Assembly (NCBI RefSeq): GCF_014201315.1
Contig: NZ_JACHDY010000002.1
Span: 744,001-808,000, forward strand
Length of the DNA stretch: 64,000 bases
Reading direction: 5' to 3'
Source of the DNA: Edaphobacter lichenicola
Lineage (GTDB): Bacteria > Acidobacteriota > Terriglobia > Terriglobales > Acidobacteriaceae
Shown: in pieces, positions 33,327-42,760 of the stretch
How the letters are laid out: every line of letters begins with the position of its first letter
Position numbering within the stretch: the first letter of the stretch is position 1
Position numbers and translations under genes: made by a program
Notes under the pieces: model-generated
The model's input: only the letters and a program-made list of their open reading frames with translations
Database searches by the model: none
Told to the model about the DNA's origin: nothing

Positions 33327-36263
33327 ATGCCGTCTCTCTGGTCCCCAACCGACTGGCCCCAGCGCCTCGCCGAACTACAGGCTCCGACTGGTGAGTTGAA
33401 AGAAGCTCCCCTGCGCCGCGACGTCCGCTCTCTCGGCATGCTGCTCGGAGAGGTGTTACGCGAGCAGGCCGGCGAGCCGCTCTACGAGGCTGTCGAGGCG
33501 CTTCGCCGCATCGCAATCGCCCGTCGCGAGGCGGAGGCCCCGCAGATCGGAGCTGCCGACCAGGCCGCCGCCACCGCCCATCTCCAGCAGGCGCTCGCCC
33601 GCGTCCATACGCTTGACCTTCCCGCCGCCTACCAGTTGGCCCGCGCCTTCGGCTTCTACTTCGAACTCATCAACCTCGCCGAGACCAACCATCGCAAGCG
33701 CCGGCGCCTCTCCCTGCAGCTCAATCAGAACGCCAGCGCATCCGGTTCCATTCAGCGTGGCGATCTGCGCGGAACTCTTCGCCGCCTCCGCCAGGCTGGC
33801 TTTACCACCGAACAAGTGCACGCGCTGCTGACTCGCATCTGCGTCTCCCCGGTCTTCACGGCGCATCCCACCGAGGTCGCCCGCCGCAGCGTCATGTTCA
33901 AGCGCCGCCGCATCTCCGATCTGCTCGAACAGCTCGACCGCATTCCCGTCCCCGAACCTCACCTGGAATCCCTTGAGCGCGATCTGCTGGCCGAGATCAC
34001 CGCACTTTGGCAGACCGACGACGTACGCAGCGCCCGCCCCACCGTACTCGACGAGATCCGCATGGCCCTCGACTACTACGAGTCGAGCCTCTTCGACACT
34101 CTTCCGGTTCTCTACTCTGAGGTCGCCGCCGCGCTCGCAGCCGAATATCCCCACGATAAAAGCTCTAATTCAGTTACAAATAAATCGAACCATGACAAGT
34201 CTTCAGCAACTCAATCCTCTATCGCCAACCTACCCCAGCTGATCCGCTTTGGCTCCTGGATCGGCGGCGACCGCGACGGCAATCCCTTCGTCACTCCCCA
34301 GGCAACTCGTGACGCCCTCGCAATGGCTCGCGCTCTCTTGTTGACACACTATCGACGCCGTTTGCAAAACATCTTCGAGCAGCTTGCAAGCTCGACCCAC
34401 CAGGTCCCCGTCTCCAAAGAACTAAGGGCGTTGCTCGACGGCTACCTCAGTCAACTCCGCACCGCCGGCCAGAGTGCTCTCGGAGAGCGCTTCCCTCACG
34501 AATCCATCCGGCTGCTCATCGCCTGCATCATGATGCGGCTGGGAGCAACTCCGCAATCCGCGGTTCCCGTTCCGGCCAACCCCGCGCTCAAGCCCTACAC
34601 CCGCGCCGCCGAGATGCTCTCCGATCTCACGACCCTTCGCGATTCGCTGATTGAAAATAGCGGCCCGCGCCTCGCCGAGATGCTGATCGACCCGCTGCTG
34701 ATAGAGGTTCGCACCTACGGCCTGCACCTGCAGACGCTGGACATTCGCCAGCACGCTCGCGTCCACGCCGCCGCCGTTGCCGAGGTCTCGGCATGGTGCC
34801 CTTCCAACTCGACTGACTCGCTCAACCTCCCATCCGCGCTGAGCGATCAGACCGCAGAGGTCCTCGACACCTTTCGCGCCATAGCCGAGCTCAAGCAAAC
34901 CTACTCACCAGAGTCCATCCGGCAGTACGTCATCAGCGGCGCAACCAGCGCGGAAGATGTACTTCAGGTCATCTGGCTCGCGCGTCTCGGCGGCGTCAGA
35001 GTTGAAGCCACAGCCCCAACCACGGATGGAAGAATAGACGATCCCGGCCTCCAGCCCGTCCCGCTCTTTGAGTCCATCGAGGATCTTCAGAACGCCCCCG
35101 CCATCATGCGCAAGCTCTGGACAAGCGATGTCTACAAGCCGCTGCTCGCAAGCTGGAACCGCCAGCAGGAGGTCATGCTCGGCTACTCCGACTCGAATAA
35201 GGATGGCGGCATGATCACCAGCACATGGGAGATATGGAAGGCCCACCGTGCGCTCCACCAGGTCGCCCGCGAGTGCAATGTGACGTTGCGGCTGTTCCAC
35301 GGTCGCGGCGGTACGGTAGGTCGCGGCGGCGGCCCAACCCACCGCGCCATCTTCGCTCAGCCCGTCGACAGCTTCACCGGCGAACTTCGCATCACCGAGC
35401 AGGGCGAGGTCCTCAACTGGAAGTACTCCGACGTAGTGCTCGCCGAGCGCAATCTCGAGTTGATGATCGCAGCAAGCCTCGACGCACTGGCCCGCCCCGA
35501 TGCAGCGTTGCAGCGTGGCGCCCAGACTCCCCACCTCACCGGCGAGATCCTTCCCGCATGGGAGGCCACGCTCAACGAACTTTCAGCCACCTCCTACGAG
35601 TTCTACCGCAAACACATCGTCGACAACCCGGACACGTTTACCTACTTCGAACAGTCCACTCCCGTCGCGGAGCTCGAACACGCCCGCCTGGGCTCACGCC
35701 CCGCCAAACGGAGTGGCAAAAAAACCATGGCCGATCTGCGCGCCATCCCATGGGTCTTCGGCTGGATGCAGTCGCGGCAGCTTGTTCCTGCCTACTTCGG
35801 CGTCGGCCACGCGCTTCATCAATTCATTCAATCCAAACCCGACGGCCTCGCGCAGCTCCAAACCATGGCCCGCGACTTCCCTCTCTTCCTCGACATCATC
35901 CGCAACGTCGAGATGGCTCTTGCGAAGGCAGACTTCGGCATCGCTCGCCTCTATGCATCCCTGGTCGAAGACGAAGCCCTTCGCGACCGCGTCTTCACGA
36001 CGCTTGAAGCTGAGTTCAACCTGACCCACCGCATGATTCTCGAGATCACCCAGCAAAGATCGCTCCTCGAGACCAATCCGGTTCTCGAGCGTTCCATCCG
36101 GCTGCGCAATCCGTATGTCGATCCGATGTCGCTGATACAGGTCGAGCTGATGCGACGCAAGCGAGCCGCCCTGGCAAAAGAAGAGTCCAACTCTCCCGAG
36201 CTGGACCGCGCCATCTCCGCAACGATAAACGGCATCAGCGCCGGCCTCCGCAACACCGGCTGA
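33327..36263 (+). CDS. ppc: Phosphoenolpyruvate carboxylase
   Basis: Adds bicarbonate to phosphoenolpyruvate to make oxaloacetate, refilling the TCA cycle. 978 residues, at the long end of the family. Catalytic features present are VFTAHPTEVARRSVMFKRRR (essential His), GSWIGGDRDGNPFVTPQAT, LGYSDSNKDGGMITSTWEI and FHGRGGTVGRGGGPTHRAI, with the C-terminal RNTG required for activity. A poorly conserved insert with KSSNSVTNKSNHDKSS lies near residue 280. ATG at 33327 is used; a frame reaching back to 32919 runs over the previous gene. Confidence 0.97.
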   Translation: MPSLWSPTDWPQRLAELQAPTGELKEAPLRRDVRSLGMLLGEVLREQAGEPLYEAVEALRRIAIARREAEAPQIGAADQAAATAHLQQALARVHTLDLPAAYQLARAFGFYFELINLAETNHRKRRRLSLQLNQNASASGSIQRGDLRGTLRRLRQAGFTTEQVHALLTRICVSPVFTAHPTEVARRSVMFKRRRISDLLEQLDRIPVPEPHLESLERDLLAEITALWQTDDVRSARPTVLDEIRMALDYYESSLFDTLPVLYSEVAAALAAEYPHDKSSNSVTNKSNHDKSSATQSSIANLPQLIRFGSWIGGDRDGNPFVTPQATRDALAMARALLLTHYRRRLQNIFEQLASSTHQVPVSKELRALLDGYLSQLRTAGQSALGERFPHESIRLLIACIMMRLGATPQSAVPVPANPALKPYTRAAEMLSDLTTLRDSLIENSGPRLAEMLIDPLLIEVRTYGLHLQTLDIRQHARVHAAAVAEVSAWCPSNSTDSLNLPSALSDQTAEVLDTFRAIAELKQTYSPESIRQYVISGATSAEDVLQVIWLARLGGVRVEATAPTTDGRIDDPGLQPVPLFESIEDLQNAPAIMRKLWTSDVYKPLLASWNRQQEVMLGYSDSNKDGGMITSTWEIWKAHRALHQVARECNVTLRLFHGRGGTVGRGGGPTHRAIFAQPVDSFTGELRITEQGEVLNWKYSDVVLAERNLELMIAASLDALARPDAALQRGAQTPHLTGEILPAWEATLNELSATSYEFYRKHIVDNPDTFTYFEQSTPVAELEHARLGSRPAKRSGKKTMADLRAIPWVFGWMQSRQLVPAYFGVGHALHQFIQSKPDGLAQLQTMARDFPLFLDIIRNVEMALAKADFGIARLYASLVEDEALRDRVFTTLEAEFNLTHRMILEITQQRSLLETNPVLERSIRLRNPYVDPMSLIQVELMRRKRAALAKEESNSPELDRAISATINGISAGLRNTG

Positions 36264-36294
36264 TCGCGAAATAGTTAGAACTATCTGAATCGCA

Positions 36295-36326
36295 AAAAAG
36301 GGAGAGCAATGAGCTCCCCCCTTTTG
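36295..36326. terminator. Bidirectional terminator after ppc
   Basis: AAAAAGGGAG...CTCCCCCCTTTT: GGGAG (36301-36305) pairs with CTCCC (36315-36319), flanked by an A-run (left) and TTTT (right). It serves convergent ppc and the following minus-strand gene. Confidence 0.75.
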
Positions 36327-36347
36327 CGTCTACTGCCAAGCTAAGTA

Positions 36348-37091
36348 TCAATACCCCTGATCCGCCCGGAACGCTGTCACTTTGTTCTTCACAAACGTGA
36401 CTGCCATCGGTTTGCCAAGGTTCGCAAACACCACCATGCGGTTTCCGTAATCGTTACTCGTACTCTTGCTAACCTGTCCCAGCGCAAGCTCCACCTGACG
36501 CTCGTTCATCCCGAGAATGACCTGGTGCGAATCCACCGCCTTCCAGATCTCCGGTCCCCAGTGTTTGTAGAGCTCATGCGGATCGTCATAGAACAAAATC
36601 TCATCGGTATAAAAGGTGTATTGGCCTGCCTGCCGATACCCAACCGGCACAGCATATTCCTTCGTATCTCCCGCGACATCGGGCCGCGAAAAAACCATCA
36701 ACACCTGCTTGTCGCCGCCCGGAATTCGAAACGTCGCAGCCTTCGGAGCCACCTGCTCGATAGCGTCCTTCACCACGAGCGGCTCCGCGCCCAACAGCGT
36801 CCCGGCAGCCTTGCCGTACTGCGCCGCATGTCCAACGAGAGGATAGTATTCGAGCTGTCCGCCAGCCGAAACCCAGACCGTCGTTCCAGCCAGATCCTTG
36901 ATGTCCTTCAGGGTATCCGGCCGCTTCTTCTTCAGAAAAACCAGATCGTCTTCCGGAATCACCTCGCGTGCCGGCGCCTTCACCGAGTTATCCGGAGCAT
37001 TTCGCTGCCGGTAAATCAACCCCACCCGAATGCCCACCGCCAGCACCAGCACCACAGTCGCACCGATCGCCGCCTTAGCCCCGTTCTCCAT
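36348..37091 (-). CDS. Membrane-anchored hypothetical protein
   Basis: 247 residues with one N-terminal transmembrane segment (about 7-28). The soluble part contains LKKKRPDTLKDIKDLAGTTVWV, the YPLVGHAAQYGKAAGTLLG segment and, near the end, HQVILGMNERQVELALGQVS. The last segment has the GMxxxxVxxxLG pattern of BamE/SmpA-like domains, followed by two strands. Family not recognised beyond this. It lies 38 bp downstream of the MFS gene on the same strand and is probably co-transcribed with it. Confidence 0.75.
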   Translation of the reverse strand: MENGAKAAIGATVVLVLAVGIRVGLIYRQRNAPDNSVKAPAREVIPEDDLVFLKKKRPDTLKDIKDLAGTTVWVSAGGQLEYYPLVGHAAQYGKAAGTLLGAEPLVVKDAIEQVAPKAATFRIPGGDKQVLMVFSRPDVAGDTKEYAVPVGYRQAGQYTFYTDEILFYDDPHELYKHWGPEIWKAVDSHQVILGMNERQVELALGQVSKSTSNDYGNRMVVFANLGKPMAVTFVKNKVTAFRADQGY

Positions 37092-37129
37092 CGACTCTCC
37101 CCTACCCCTTAGATAGCAACCACTGCACT

Positions 37130-38470
37130 CTAATCTACCGGCTCTGCGACACTCAACTGCTCCTTGGCTCTCATCAAAGCCTCCGCCGTCAGAGCGTCAG
37201 CATTGCGCAGCTGCGGAAACAGCCCGGCAGCAGAGGCCGTCACCAGCATCGACCCGATCCCTCCAATCACCACCGCCCGAACCGCGCCCCACCAGTGCGC
37301 CGTCACGCCGCTTTCAAACTCGCCAAACTCATTCGACGCTCCGATAAACAGCCAGTTCACGGCACTCACGCGACCACGCATCTCAGGCGGCGTCGCCAGT
37401 TGCAGCACGCTCGACCGAACCACCACACTCACCATGTCACTCGCACCGACGATCGCCAGAGCTGCCGCGCTAAGGTAGATGCTCTTCGACAAGCCGAAGA
37501 CAACCGTAGCCGCGCCGAAGATTCCAACACACACCAGCATCGTCAAGCCGGCCTTGCGCTTGATCGGCCGCACGACCATCATCAGCGAAACCGCGAGCGC
37601 GCCCACCGATGGCATCGCCCTGAGCAACCCAAGCCCACGCGGTCCAGTATGCAGAATGTCGGTCGCAAAGATCGGCAGCAGCGCCGTTGCGCCGCCCAGC
37701 AGCACGGCAAACAGATCCAGCGAGATCGACCCCAACAGCAGCTTCGCGCGCCAGACATACTCCAGCCCCGCCAGCACTGTCTTCATGCTGAACGCTTTCT
37801 TCTCCGTGGTCACCATCTTCGTCCGAATCATGCTGACCAGCACGATGAACCCCAGCAACATCAGGAGCGTAAAGCTGTATACGAGCGGCGCGCCATTGCA
37901 CATCGCCGCAACACCGGCCAGCGGCAGAGTAAACAACAGACCACCCACAGCGGGCCCCGACATATTCGCAATCTGGTAGACCGTCGCGCCCCAGGTCACC
38001 GCGTTCACGAAGTCTTCCTTCGGCACCAGGCTTGGCAGCATCGCGCTCGCCGCCGGTCCGCTGAACGCCCTGCCCAACCCAATCCCCACCAGCACCGCAT
38101 AGATCGGCCAGATTCGCCCATGCTCCAACGCCGTCGCGCTTAAGGAAAGCCACAGCAGCACAGCCGTGCAACAAGCCTGCAGCCCGTAGCAGAGCAGAAT
38201 AATCTTGCGCCGGTCATACCGATCCGCCGCATGTCCTGCGGCCAACATGACGAACAGCCCAGGCAGAAAGAGCGCGAGCCCCGTATATCCAAGATCCAAC
38301 GCAGAGTGTGTGATCGCATACACCTGCCATGCCACTGCGACCGATTGAGCTTCTGCCCCCAGAATCACCATCAACCGCGCCGTCTGATAAAGCCGAAAGT
38401 CCCGTGACTTGAATGCCGAGCGGTAATCCTTCTCTACCGCCAGCTCTACTCGTTCCGAACCATCCGCCAT
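37130..38470 (-). CDS. MFS transporter, enterobactin-exporter-like (MFS_3)
   Basis: A 446-residue major facilitator with about 12 helices. FRLYQTARLMVILGAEAQSVAV begins the first helix, and the loop 2-3 signature is GHAADRYDRRKII. Helix 4-5 has GLGRAFSGPAASAMLPSLV, typical of the MFS_3/EntS-like exporters. Substrate unknown. A C-terminal 40-residue tail (TAEALMRAKEQLSVAEPVD) is cytoplasmic. Confidence 0.93.
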   Translation of the reverse strand: MADGSERVELAVEKDYRSAFKSRDFRLYQTARLMVILGAEAQSVAVAWQVYAITHSALDLGYTGLALFLPGLFVMLAAGHAADRYDRRKIILLCYGLQACCTAVLLWLSLSATALEHGRIWPIYAVLVGIGLGRAFSGPAASAMLPSLVPKEDFVNAVTWGATVYQIANMSGPAVGGLLFTLPLAGVAAMCNGAPLVYSFTLLMLLGFIVLVSMIRTKMVTTEKKAFSMKTVLAGLEYVWRAKLLLGSISLDLFAVLLGGATALLPIFATDILHTGPRGLGLLRAMPSVGALAVSLMMVVRPIKRKAGLTMLVCVGIFGAATVVFGLSKSIYLSAAALAIVGASDMVSVVVRSSVLQLATPPEMRGRVSAVNWLFIGASNEFGEFESGVTAHWWGAVRAVVIGGIGSMLVTASAAGLFPQLRNADALTAEALMRAKEQLSVAEPVD

Positions 38471-38552
38471 GCCCTATGTTTTCACACTTCCGTTACGAAC
38501 GTGTCGGAACTACCGCAGACTTCTCGCCATGTTTTGATCCCCTACGCAGCGG

Positions 38553-39077
38553 TCAGTCCGCAGTTCCGGTGCGCGATTCGCCCCAATGATCCGACCGTAC
38601 CGTCGCTGAACTATTCCAATCGATTCGTTCTCGCAAATTCTCAACTGGTCTAACCGCCTGTACGATCTGCAACAGAATCTGGAAGGGCATAATTAGGAAG
38701 CAGAACAAGCTCGCATGATCGAATCCGCGAGCTGTCACAACAACGGCGACGCCCAGGATGACCAACGCAACCGATACCAGACCCCACACCGGGTTTCGGA
38801 GCCGTCGACGCAAAGGCTCCAGTTCCGTATCGGTCCAGACACCTTTCTTCGTGCCGTCACGCAGCTTTTGCGCGACCAGGAAGACGATGGCAAGTCCAAC
38901 TAGGAACGGTATGCCGAAAGTGAATAACCTAAAGTCCCATTCCGGCAAAACTGTGACTCCAGCCGACAGTTTCGGAGCAAGCAGGACCAAGAAGAACACC
39001 GCGGTCGCCATGACCAGATTGCCAACTAAGGTCCACGCTGCCAATCGCATCGGCGAGGAATGCTTCGCATGGATCAT
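38553..39077 (-). CDS. Hypothetical membrane protein, four helices
   Basis: 174 residues with helices at about 10-33, 46-68, 95-115 and 118-140; no recognised family. The C-terminal tail (WNSSATVRSDHWGESRTGTAD) is polar. An ATG at 39050 (MRLAAW) would also serve. It follows the TolC-family gene on the same strand with a 36-bp gap and precedes the MFS gene by 82 bp. Confidence 0.7.
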   Translation of the reverse strand: MIHAKHSSPMRLAAWTLVGNLVMATAVFFLVLLAPKLSAGVTVLPEWDFRLFTFGIPFLVGLAIVFLVAQKLRDGTKKGVWTDTELEPLRRRLRNPVWGLVSVALVILGVAVVVTARGFDHASLFCFLIMPFQILLQIVQAVRPVENLRERIDWNSSATVRSDHWGESRTGTAD

Positions 39078-39113
39078 GCGGAGAATCCTATCATCGGACC
39101 ACCTAAGATAGTC

Positions 39114-40598
39114 CTAGCGGCCCAGGTAAACCTTGTACTGGCTCTCGACGACTCCGGTATTCCGCGCCAGTTGCAGCTTCGACTGGTTGTATTGATACAG
39201 CGTCTCCACCAGCCTGCTCTGCGCCGCGGCCAGCGTCGCCTGCGCCTGCACGACCGGCAGATTATCATCCACCCCGGCAGAGAAGCGGTCCGTCGCATCC
39301 TGCAACTCCTGCGTCGCGAGGTCCACGTTGCTCTTCGCCACCTTCACCAAGTCATTCGACGACTGAACATCCAGCATCGCCGCGCGAATCTGCTGCTCGA
39401 TCGTCACCCGCAACGACTCGATCTGCTGCCTCAGCCCCGTAACCTGCGCGTCCGCTACCTCACGCTCGCCGCGAAGCTGCCCTTCCTGAAACACTGGCAC
39501 ACTCACCTTGCCGGTCGCCGCGAACACACCGTGGTAGAGCGAACCGATCTCACCCAGCACGCCGTAGTATCCATCGAACGACACCACCGGCAGACGCTCC
39601 GCCCGCACTGCCTTCCGCGCCTTTGCCGCAACCTCAAGCTGGGCCTGCAGACTCAGCAGATCCTTCCGCCGCTCATACGCCAGCTTCTTCGCATCTTCCA
39701 AGGGCAGCTGCGCGAACTCCGCATAAGGAGCCGTATCGGTCAGCGTTATCTCCTGGTCTGCCGGCAATCCGATCAGCCGGTTCAACGCAATCTTGTCCTT
39801 TGCAAACGCATTCTCATTGTTGATCAGCGCCTGCTGCTGCGTCTGCAGTTGAACCCTGGCGCGCAACTCATCCAGATTCGTCCCTACGCCTGCCTCATGC
39901 GAGGCCTTCGCCTGCTGATAAGCCACCTCGTCAGCCTTCTCCAGAGCCTGCGCATTGGCAATCTGCGAAGCATCCGCCAGCGCCAGCAGATACTGCGTTC
40001 CCACTGCGAGAGTGACCCCACCCAACTCATTCAGCGTCGTAAGATTCGCCACCTTGGCCGCCTGCTGGGCCGACCGGTACAGATAGTACGCAGGCACATT
40101 GAAGAGCTGCTGATTCAAACTCAACCGTGCCGAAGCCGTATTCACCTTGACAATCTCGCTGAAGGTCCCAGGCGGAAGGTTAAATCCTTCCAGCGAGGAG
40201 GCCTTGAATCCCTGCGCCGCCAGATTAACCTCCTGTGCCTCGATCTGGCCCTTCGCGGTCAGGCTCGGCAGCAGACTATTTTCGACCGTCAACACCTGGC
40301 CGCGCACTATCCGCTCGTTCTGGATGACCAGCAACATCTGCAGGTTGCGCTTCTCTCCACGAGCGATTGCGTCATCCAGGCTCAGCGGCAACGCCCCAGG
40401 CGTCCCCTGCTCGACCACCACCCCGCCCGGCAGTTTGACGATATTCGGCATTGGCGCAGACGGAAGATCAACATTCTGGGTCTGCGCAATTTGGGTCTGC
40501 GCGACCGCCAGGGGGACGCATAAAGCCAGCGCCACAGGCAACACCGCAGCCCACAGCCGCATCTTCGCTTCTCTTGAAATTCCAGTAAGGGCTTTCAT
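39114..40598 (-). CDS. TolC-family outer membrane efflux protein
   Basis: 494 residues. The signal peptide (cleavage near LAVAQT) is followed by two repeats of long helical hairpins, ending in the second repeat with ATDRFSAGVDDNLPVVQAQA. The family phrase SLDDAIARGEKRN begins the barrel/helix region. It forms an outer membrane channel working with an inner-membrane pump and an adaptor, but no RND or MacAB pair is encoded nearby; the MFS protein at 37130-38470 is a possible partner. Start at 40598; an ATG at 40562 with AAGAGAAG in front is an alternative. Confidence 0.92.
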   Translation of the reverse strand: MKALTGISREAKMRLWAAVLPVALALCVPLAVAQTQIAQTQNVDLPSAPMPNIVKLPGGVVVEQGTPGALPLSLDDAIARGEKRNLQMLLVIQNERIVRGQVLTVENSLLPSLTAKGQIEAQEVNLAAQGFKASSLEGFNLPPGTFSEIVKVNTASARLSLNQQLFNVPAYYLYRSAQQAAKVANLTTLNELGGVTLAVGTQYLLALADASQIANAQALEKADEVAYQQAKASHEAGVGTNLDELRARVQLQTQQQALINNENAFAKDKIALNRLIGLPADQEITLTDTAPYAEFAQLPLEDAKKLAYERRKDLLSLQAQLEVAAKARKAVRAERLPVVSFDGYYGVLGEIGSLYHGVFAATGKVSVPVFQEGQLRGEREVADAQVTGLRQQIESLRVTIEQQIRAAMLDVQSSNDLVKVAKSNVDLATQELQDATDRFSAGVDDNLPVVQAQATLAAAQSRLVETLYQYNQSKLQLARNTGVVESQYKVYLGR

Positions 40599-40696
40599 GC
40601 TCTCTTATTAGAGTGCCACACTCCCCTCTCGATGCAGAAATAGCGAGAAAACGGTCCTCGCCTCCCTCCCTCAGCTAAAATACGAAAGATAATCCT

Positions 40697-41350
40697 ATGC
40701 GTCTTATACCAATGAACCGCATCGTCCTCGCCGCAGCCCTGCTCCTCGCCCTTCCGGCCACCATCCCGGCCCTTGCCCAGGGTTTCAAAGACACCTCCAT
40801 GCTCCGTGCTCCCGCCGGATCCCAGGTCGCCATCTACGAGTTTGAAGACCTCGAGTGCCCCGCCTGCTCCCACGCCTTCCCTATCGTCCACGCGGCTGTG
40901 GAGAAATACAAGATCCCCCTTCTCCGCCACGACTTCCCTCTGCGGATGCACGTCTGGAGCTTCGATGCGGCCGTGATCGCCCGCTACATTCAGGACAAGA
41001 TCTCCCCCCAGGCCGCCGAAGAGTATCGCCGCGCGGTCTTCGCCAACCAGATCTCCATCGCCTCAAAGGAAGATCTCAACGCCTTCACTCAAAAGTACTT
41101 CCAATCTCATGGCCGCGTGATGCCGTTCGTCATCGATCCGAACGGTCTCTTCGCCGCCGAGGTACACGCCGATCAGACCCTCGGCGAGCGCGTCGGTCTC
41201 ACTAAGACCCCGACCATCTTCATCGTCACCCACAAGGGCTTTGTCGAGGTCAACGATGTCACCCAGCTCTACGCCATGCTGGACACCGCAATCGCAGAGA
41301 ACCCGGCACCCGCAGCGGCCAAGCCAAAGACCACGACAGCGAAGCGGTAG
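40697..41350 (+). CDS. DsbA-like thioredoxin-fold oxidoreductase
   Basis: 217 residues. The signal peptide (about 1-28, ending ALAQ) exports a DsbA/DsbG-like domain. FEDLECPACSHAFP has the redox pair Cys54-Pro-Ala-Cys57. The cis-Pro partner is in LTKTPTIFIVT. It probably oxidises or isomerises disulphides in the periplasm. The C-terminal tail is Ala/Pro/Lys-rich. The next gene starts 4 bp after its stop and also encodes an exported protein, so they form a two-gene operon. Confidence 0.92.
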   Translation: MRLIPMNRIVLAAALLLALPATIPALAQGFKDTSMLRAPAGSQVAIYEFEDLECPACSHAFPIVHAAVEKYKIPLLRHDFPLRMHVWSFDAAVIARYIQDKISPQAAEEYRRAVFANQISIASKEDLNAFTQKYFQSHGRVMPFVIDPNGLFAAEVHADQTLGERVGLTKTPTIFIVTHKGFVEVNDVTQLYAMLDTAIAENPAPAAAKPKTTTAKR

Positions 41351-41354
41351 ACCC

Positions 41355-41921
41355 ATGACCAGGGCTCAGCTTCTACTCTCGGGCCTCCTGTTTACGACTG
41401 TTGCCGCAACAACGAATGCCCAGCAAAGCTCTACGGAGTTCATTCAGCCCTCGCGACCAGTTCCGACAGGCCTCGCACCCCACATGCAGGTGAAGCTGGT
41501 GAATCAGCAAACGGGTCAGCGCACCTACGCTGTCATCTTCAGCAAAGGCGACGAGGTCGTCAGCGGCCTGACCGGCTTCGCCAAACAATACCACGTCGGT
41601 GACGCGCACTTCACCGGCATAGGAGCAGTCTCCAGCGCCCTGACCGCATGGTTCGATTTAGATCGCAAACTCTACCACCCGCTGCCTGTCAACGAGCAGG
41701 TTGAGGTCCTCTCCATGATCGGCGACATCGCATCCTTCCAGGGCAGGCCGATCGTTCACACCCACGTCGTACTGGGAAAACAAGACGGAACCACAGTGGG
41801 CGGTCATCTCTTCGAGGCCTGGGTCAACCCCACCCTCGAGGTCTTCGTCACCGCCGACGACACACCGCTCAACAAACGCGACGATCCAAGCGGCCTCAGG
41901 CTCATCGACCCCACGAAGTAA
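41355..41921 (+). CDS. Exported PPC/DUF296-domain protein
   Basis: 188 residues. The PPC/DUF296 fold (AHL/PCNP type) is recognised by FTGIGAVSSALTAWFDLDRKLY, EVLSMIGDIASFQGRPIVHTHVVLGKQDG and GGHLFEAWVNPTLEVFV. HTH and GGH supply His residues that bind zinc in bacterial homologues. Unlike most homologues, which are cytoplasmic, it starts with a clear signal peptide (MTRAQLLLSGLLFTTVAATT, then NAQQ). It is encoded 4 bp after a DsbA-like gene. ATG at 41355 is used. Confidence 0.88.
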   Translation: MTRAQLLLSGLLFTTVAATTNAQQSSTEFIQPSRPVPTGLAPHMQVKLVNQQTGQRTYAVIFSKGDEVVSGLTGFAKQYHVGDAHFTGIGAVSSALTAWFDLDRKLYHPLPVNEQVEVLSMIGDIASFQGRPIVHTHVVLGKQDGTTVGGHLFEAWVNPTLEVFVTADDTPLNKRDDPSGLRLIDPTK

Positions 41922-41977
41922 CCCGTACCCTCTTCCGCGGCTTCCCCGGTCCCGCCGCTTCACCGAGTCAGGTCGTC

Positions 41978-42718
41978 TCACCGAACCTGGAAGATCAGGA
42001 AGTAGTCCTGCCCGTCTGCCTTGGTAAAGTCATAGGTCCCGACCAGCTTGTACCCAGCCTGCTCCATCTCTTTCACCACGACCTCGTGGTTCAAACCATG
42101 ATCAGCTCCGTTGCCGTTGCGGTCGATGATCCCCACCTTAGCCCCCGGCCGCAAAGCCTTTTGCAGCACCTTCATCGTCGACACAGGGTGCGCGATCTCG
42201 TGATAGACCTTCAGCATCAGCACCGCGTCCACGCTGCCCGAGGGTAGCCGCGGATCGTCCGGGCTCCCTAGCACCGTCCGCACATTCGACAGATCTTCCT
42301 TAAACGCCCTCTTGCCGATGTATTCGACCGCCAACGGATTAATATCCTCCGCAATCACAACGCCCGTTGGTCCTACCCTGCGTGACGCACGCACCGTAAA
42401 CCACCCCGAGCCTGCACCGATATCCGCAACATTCTTCCCCGCGACAATTCCAAGCAGGTCCATCACGCGATCGATCTGCAGCTTCTTATCGCGGTCCGGA
42501 TACTCAAAGATGGAAAGGTCGCCAGAGTAAGGAGTACTCGTAGGCCGCTGCGTTACATCCTGCCCAGCCGCTGCGCCAGTCTGACCTCCGGCAGGCACAC
42601 TAAACCCAACCATCAAGGCCAGCCAAAGAAGAACCCCACCCAGCCCAAACCGCGAAGAGCCGCTCGAAAACATCATCCCAACAGCATCCGCCAATTCACG
42701 CACGAGGGCAATTCCCAT
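41978..42718 (-). CDS. Exported SAM-dependent methyltransferase
   Basis: 246 residues. The class I methyltransferase core has VADIGAGSGWFTVRASRRVG (motif I), an acidic residue in VIAEDINPLAVEYIGK, and VDAVLMLKVYHEIAH and GAKVGIIDRNGNGADHGLNH further on. A hydrophobic N-terminus (about 24-45, then PAGGQTGAAAG) looks like a signal or anchor, so the enzyme may act in the periplasm, which is unusual because SAM is cytoplasmic. An internal start at 42676 (MMFSSG) gives a better signal peptide. Substrate unknown. Confidence 0.85.
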   Translation of the reverse strand: MGIALVRELADAVGMMFSSGSSRFGLGGVLLWLALMVGFSVPAGGQTGAAAGQDVTQRPTSTPYSGDLSIFEYPDRDKKLQIDRVMDLLGIVAGKNVADIGAGSGWFTVRASRRVGPTGVVIAEDINPLAVEYIGKRAFKEDLSNVRTVLGSPDDPRLPSGSVDAVLMLKVYHEIAHPVSTMKVLQKALRPGAKVGIIDRNGNGADHGLNHEVVVKEMEQAGYKLVGTYDFTKADGQDYFLIFQVR

Positions 42719-42760
42719 GCGGCGTCGATTACAACCTCACCAACAACTCCACCCGCACGA

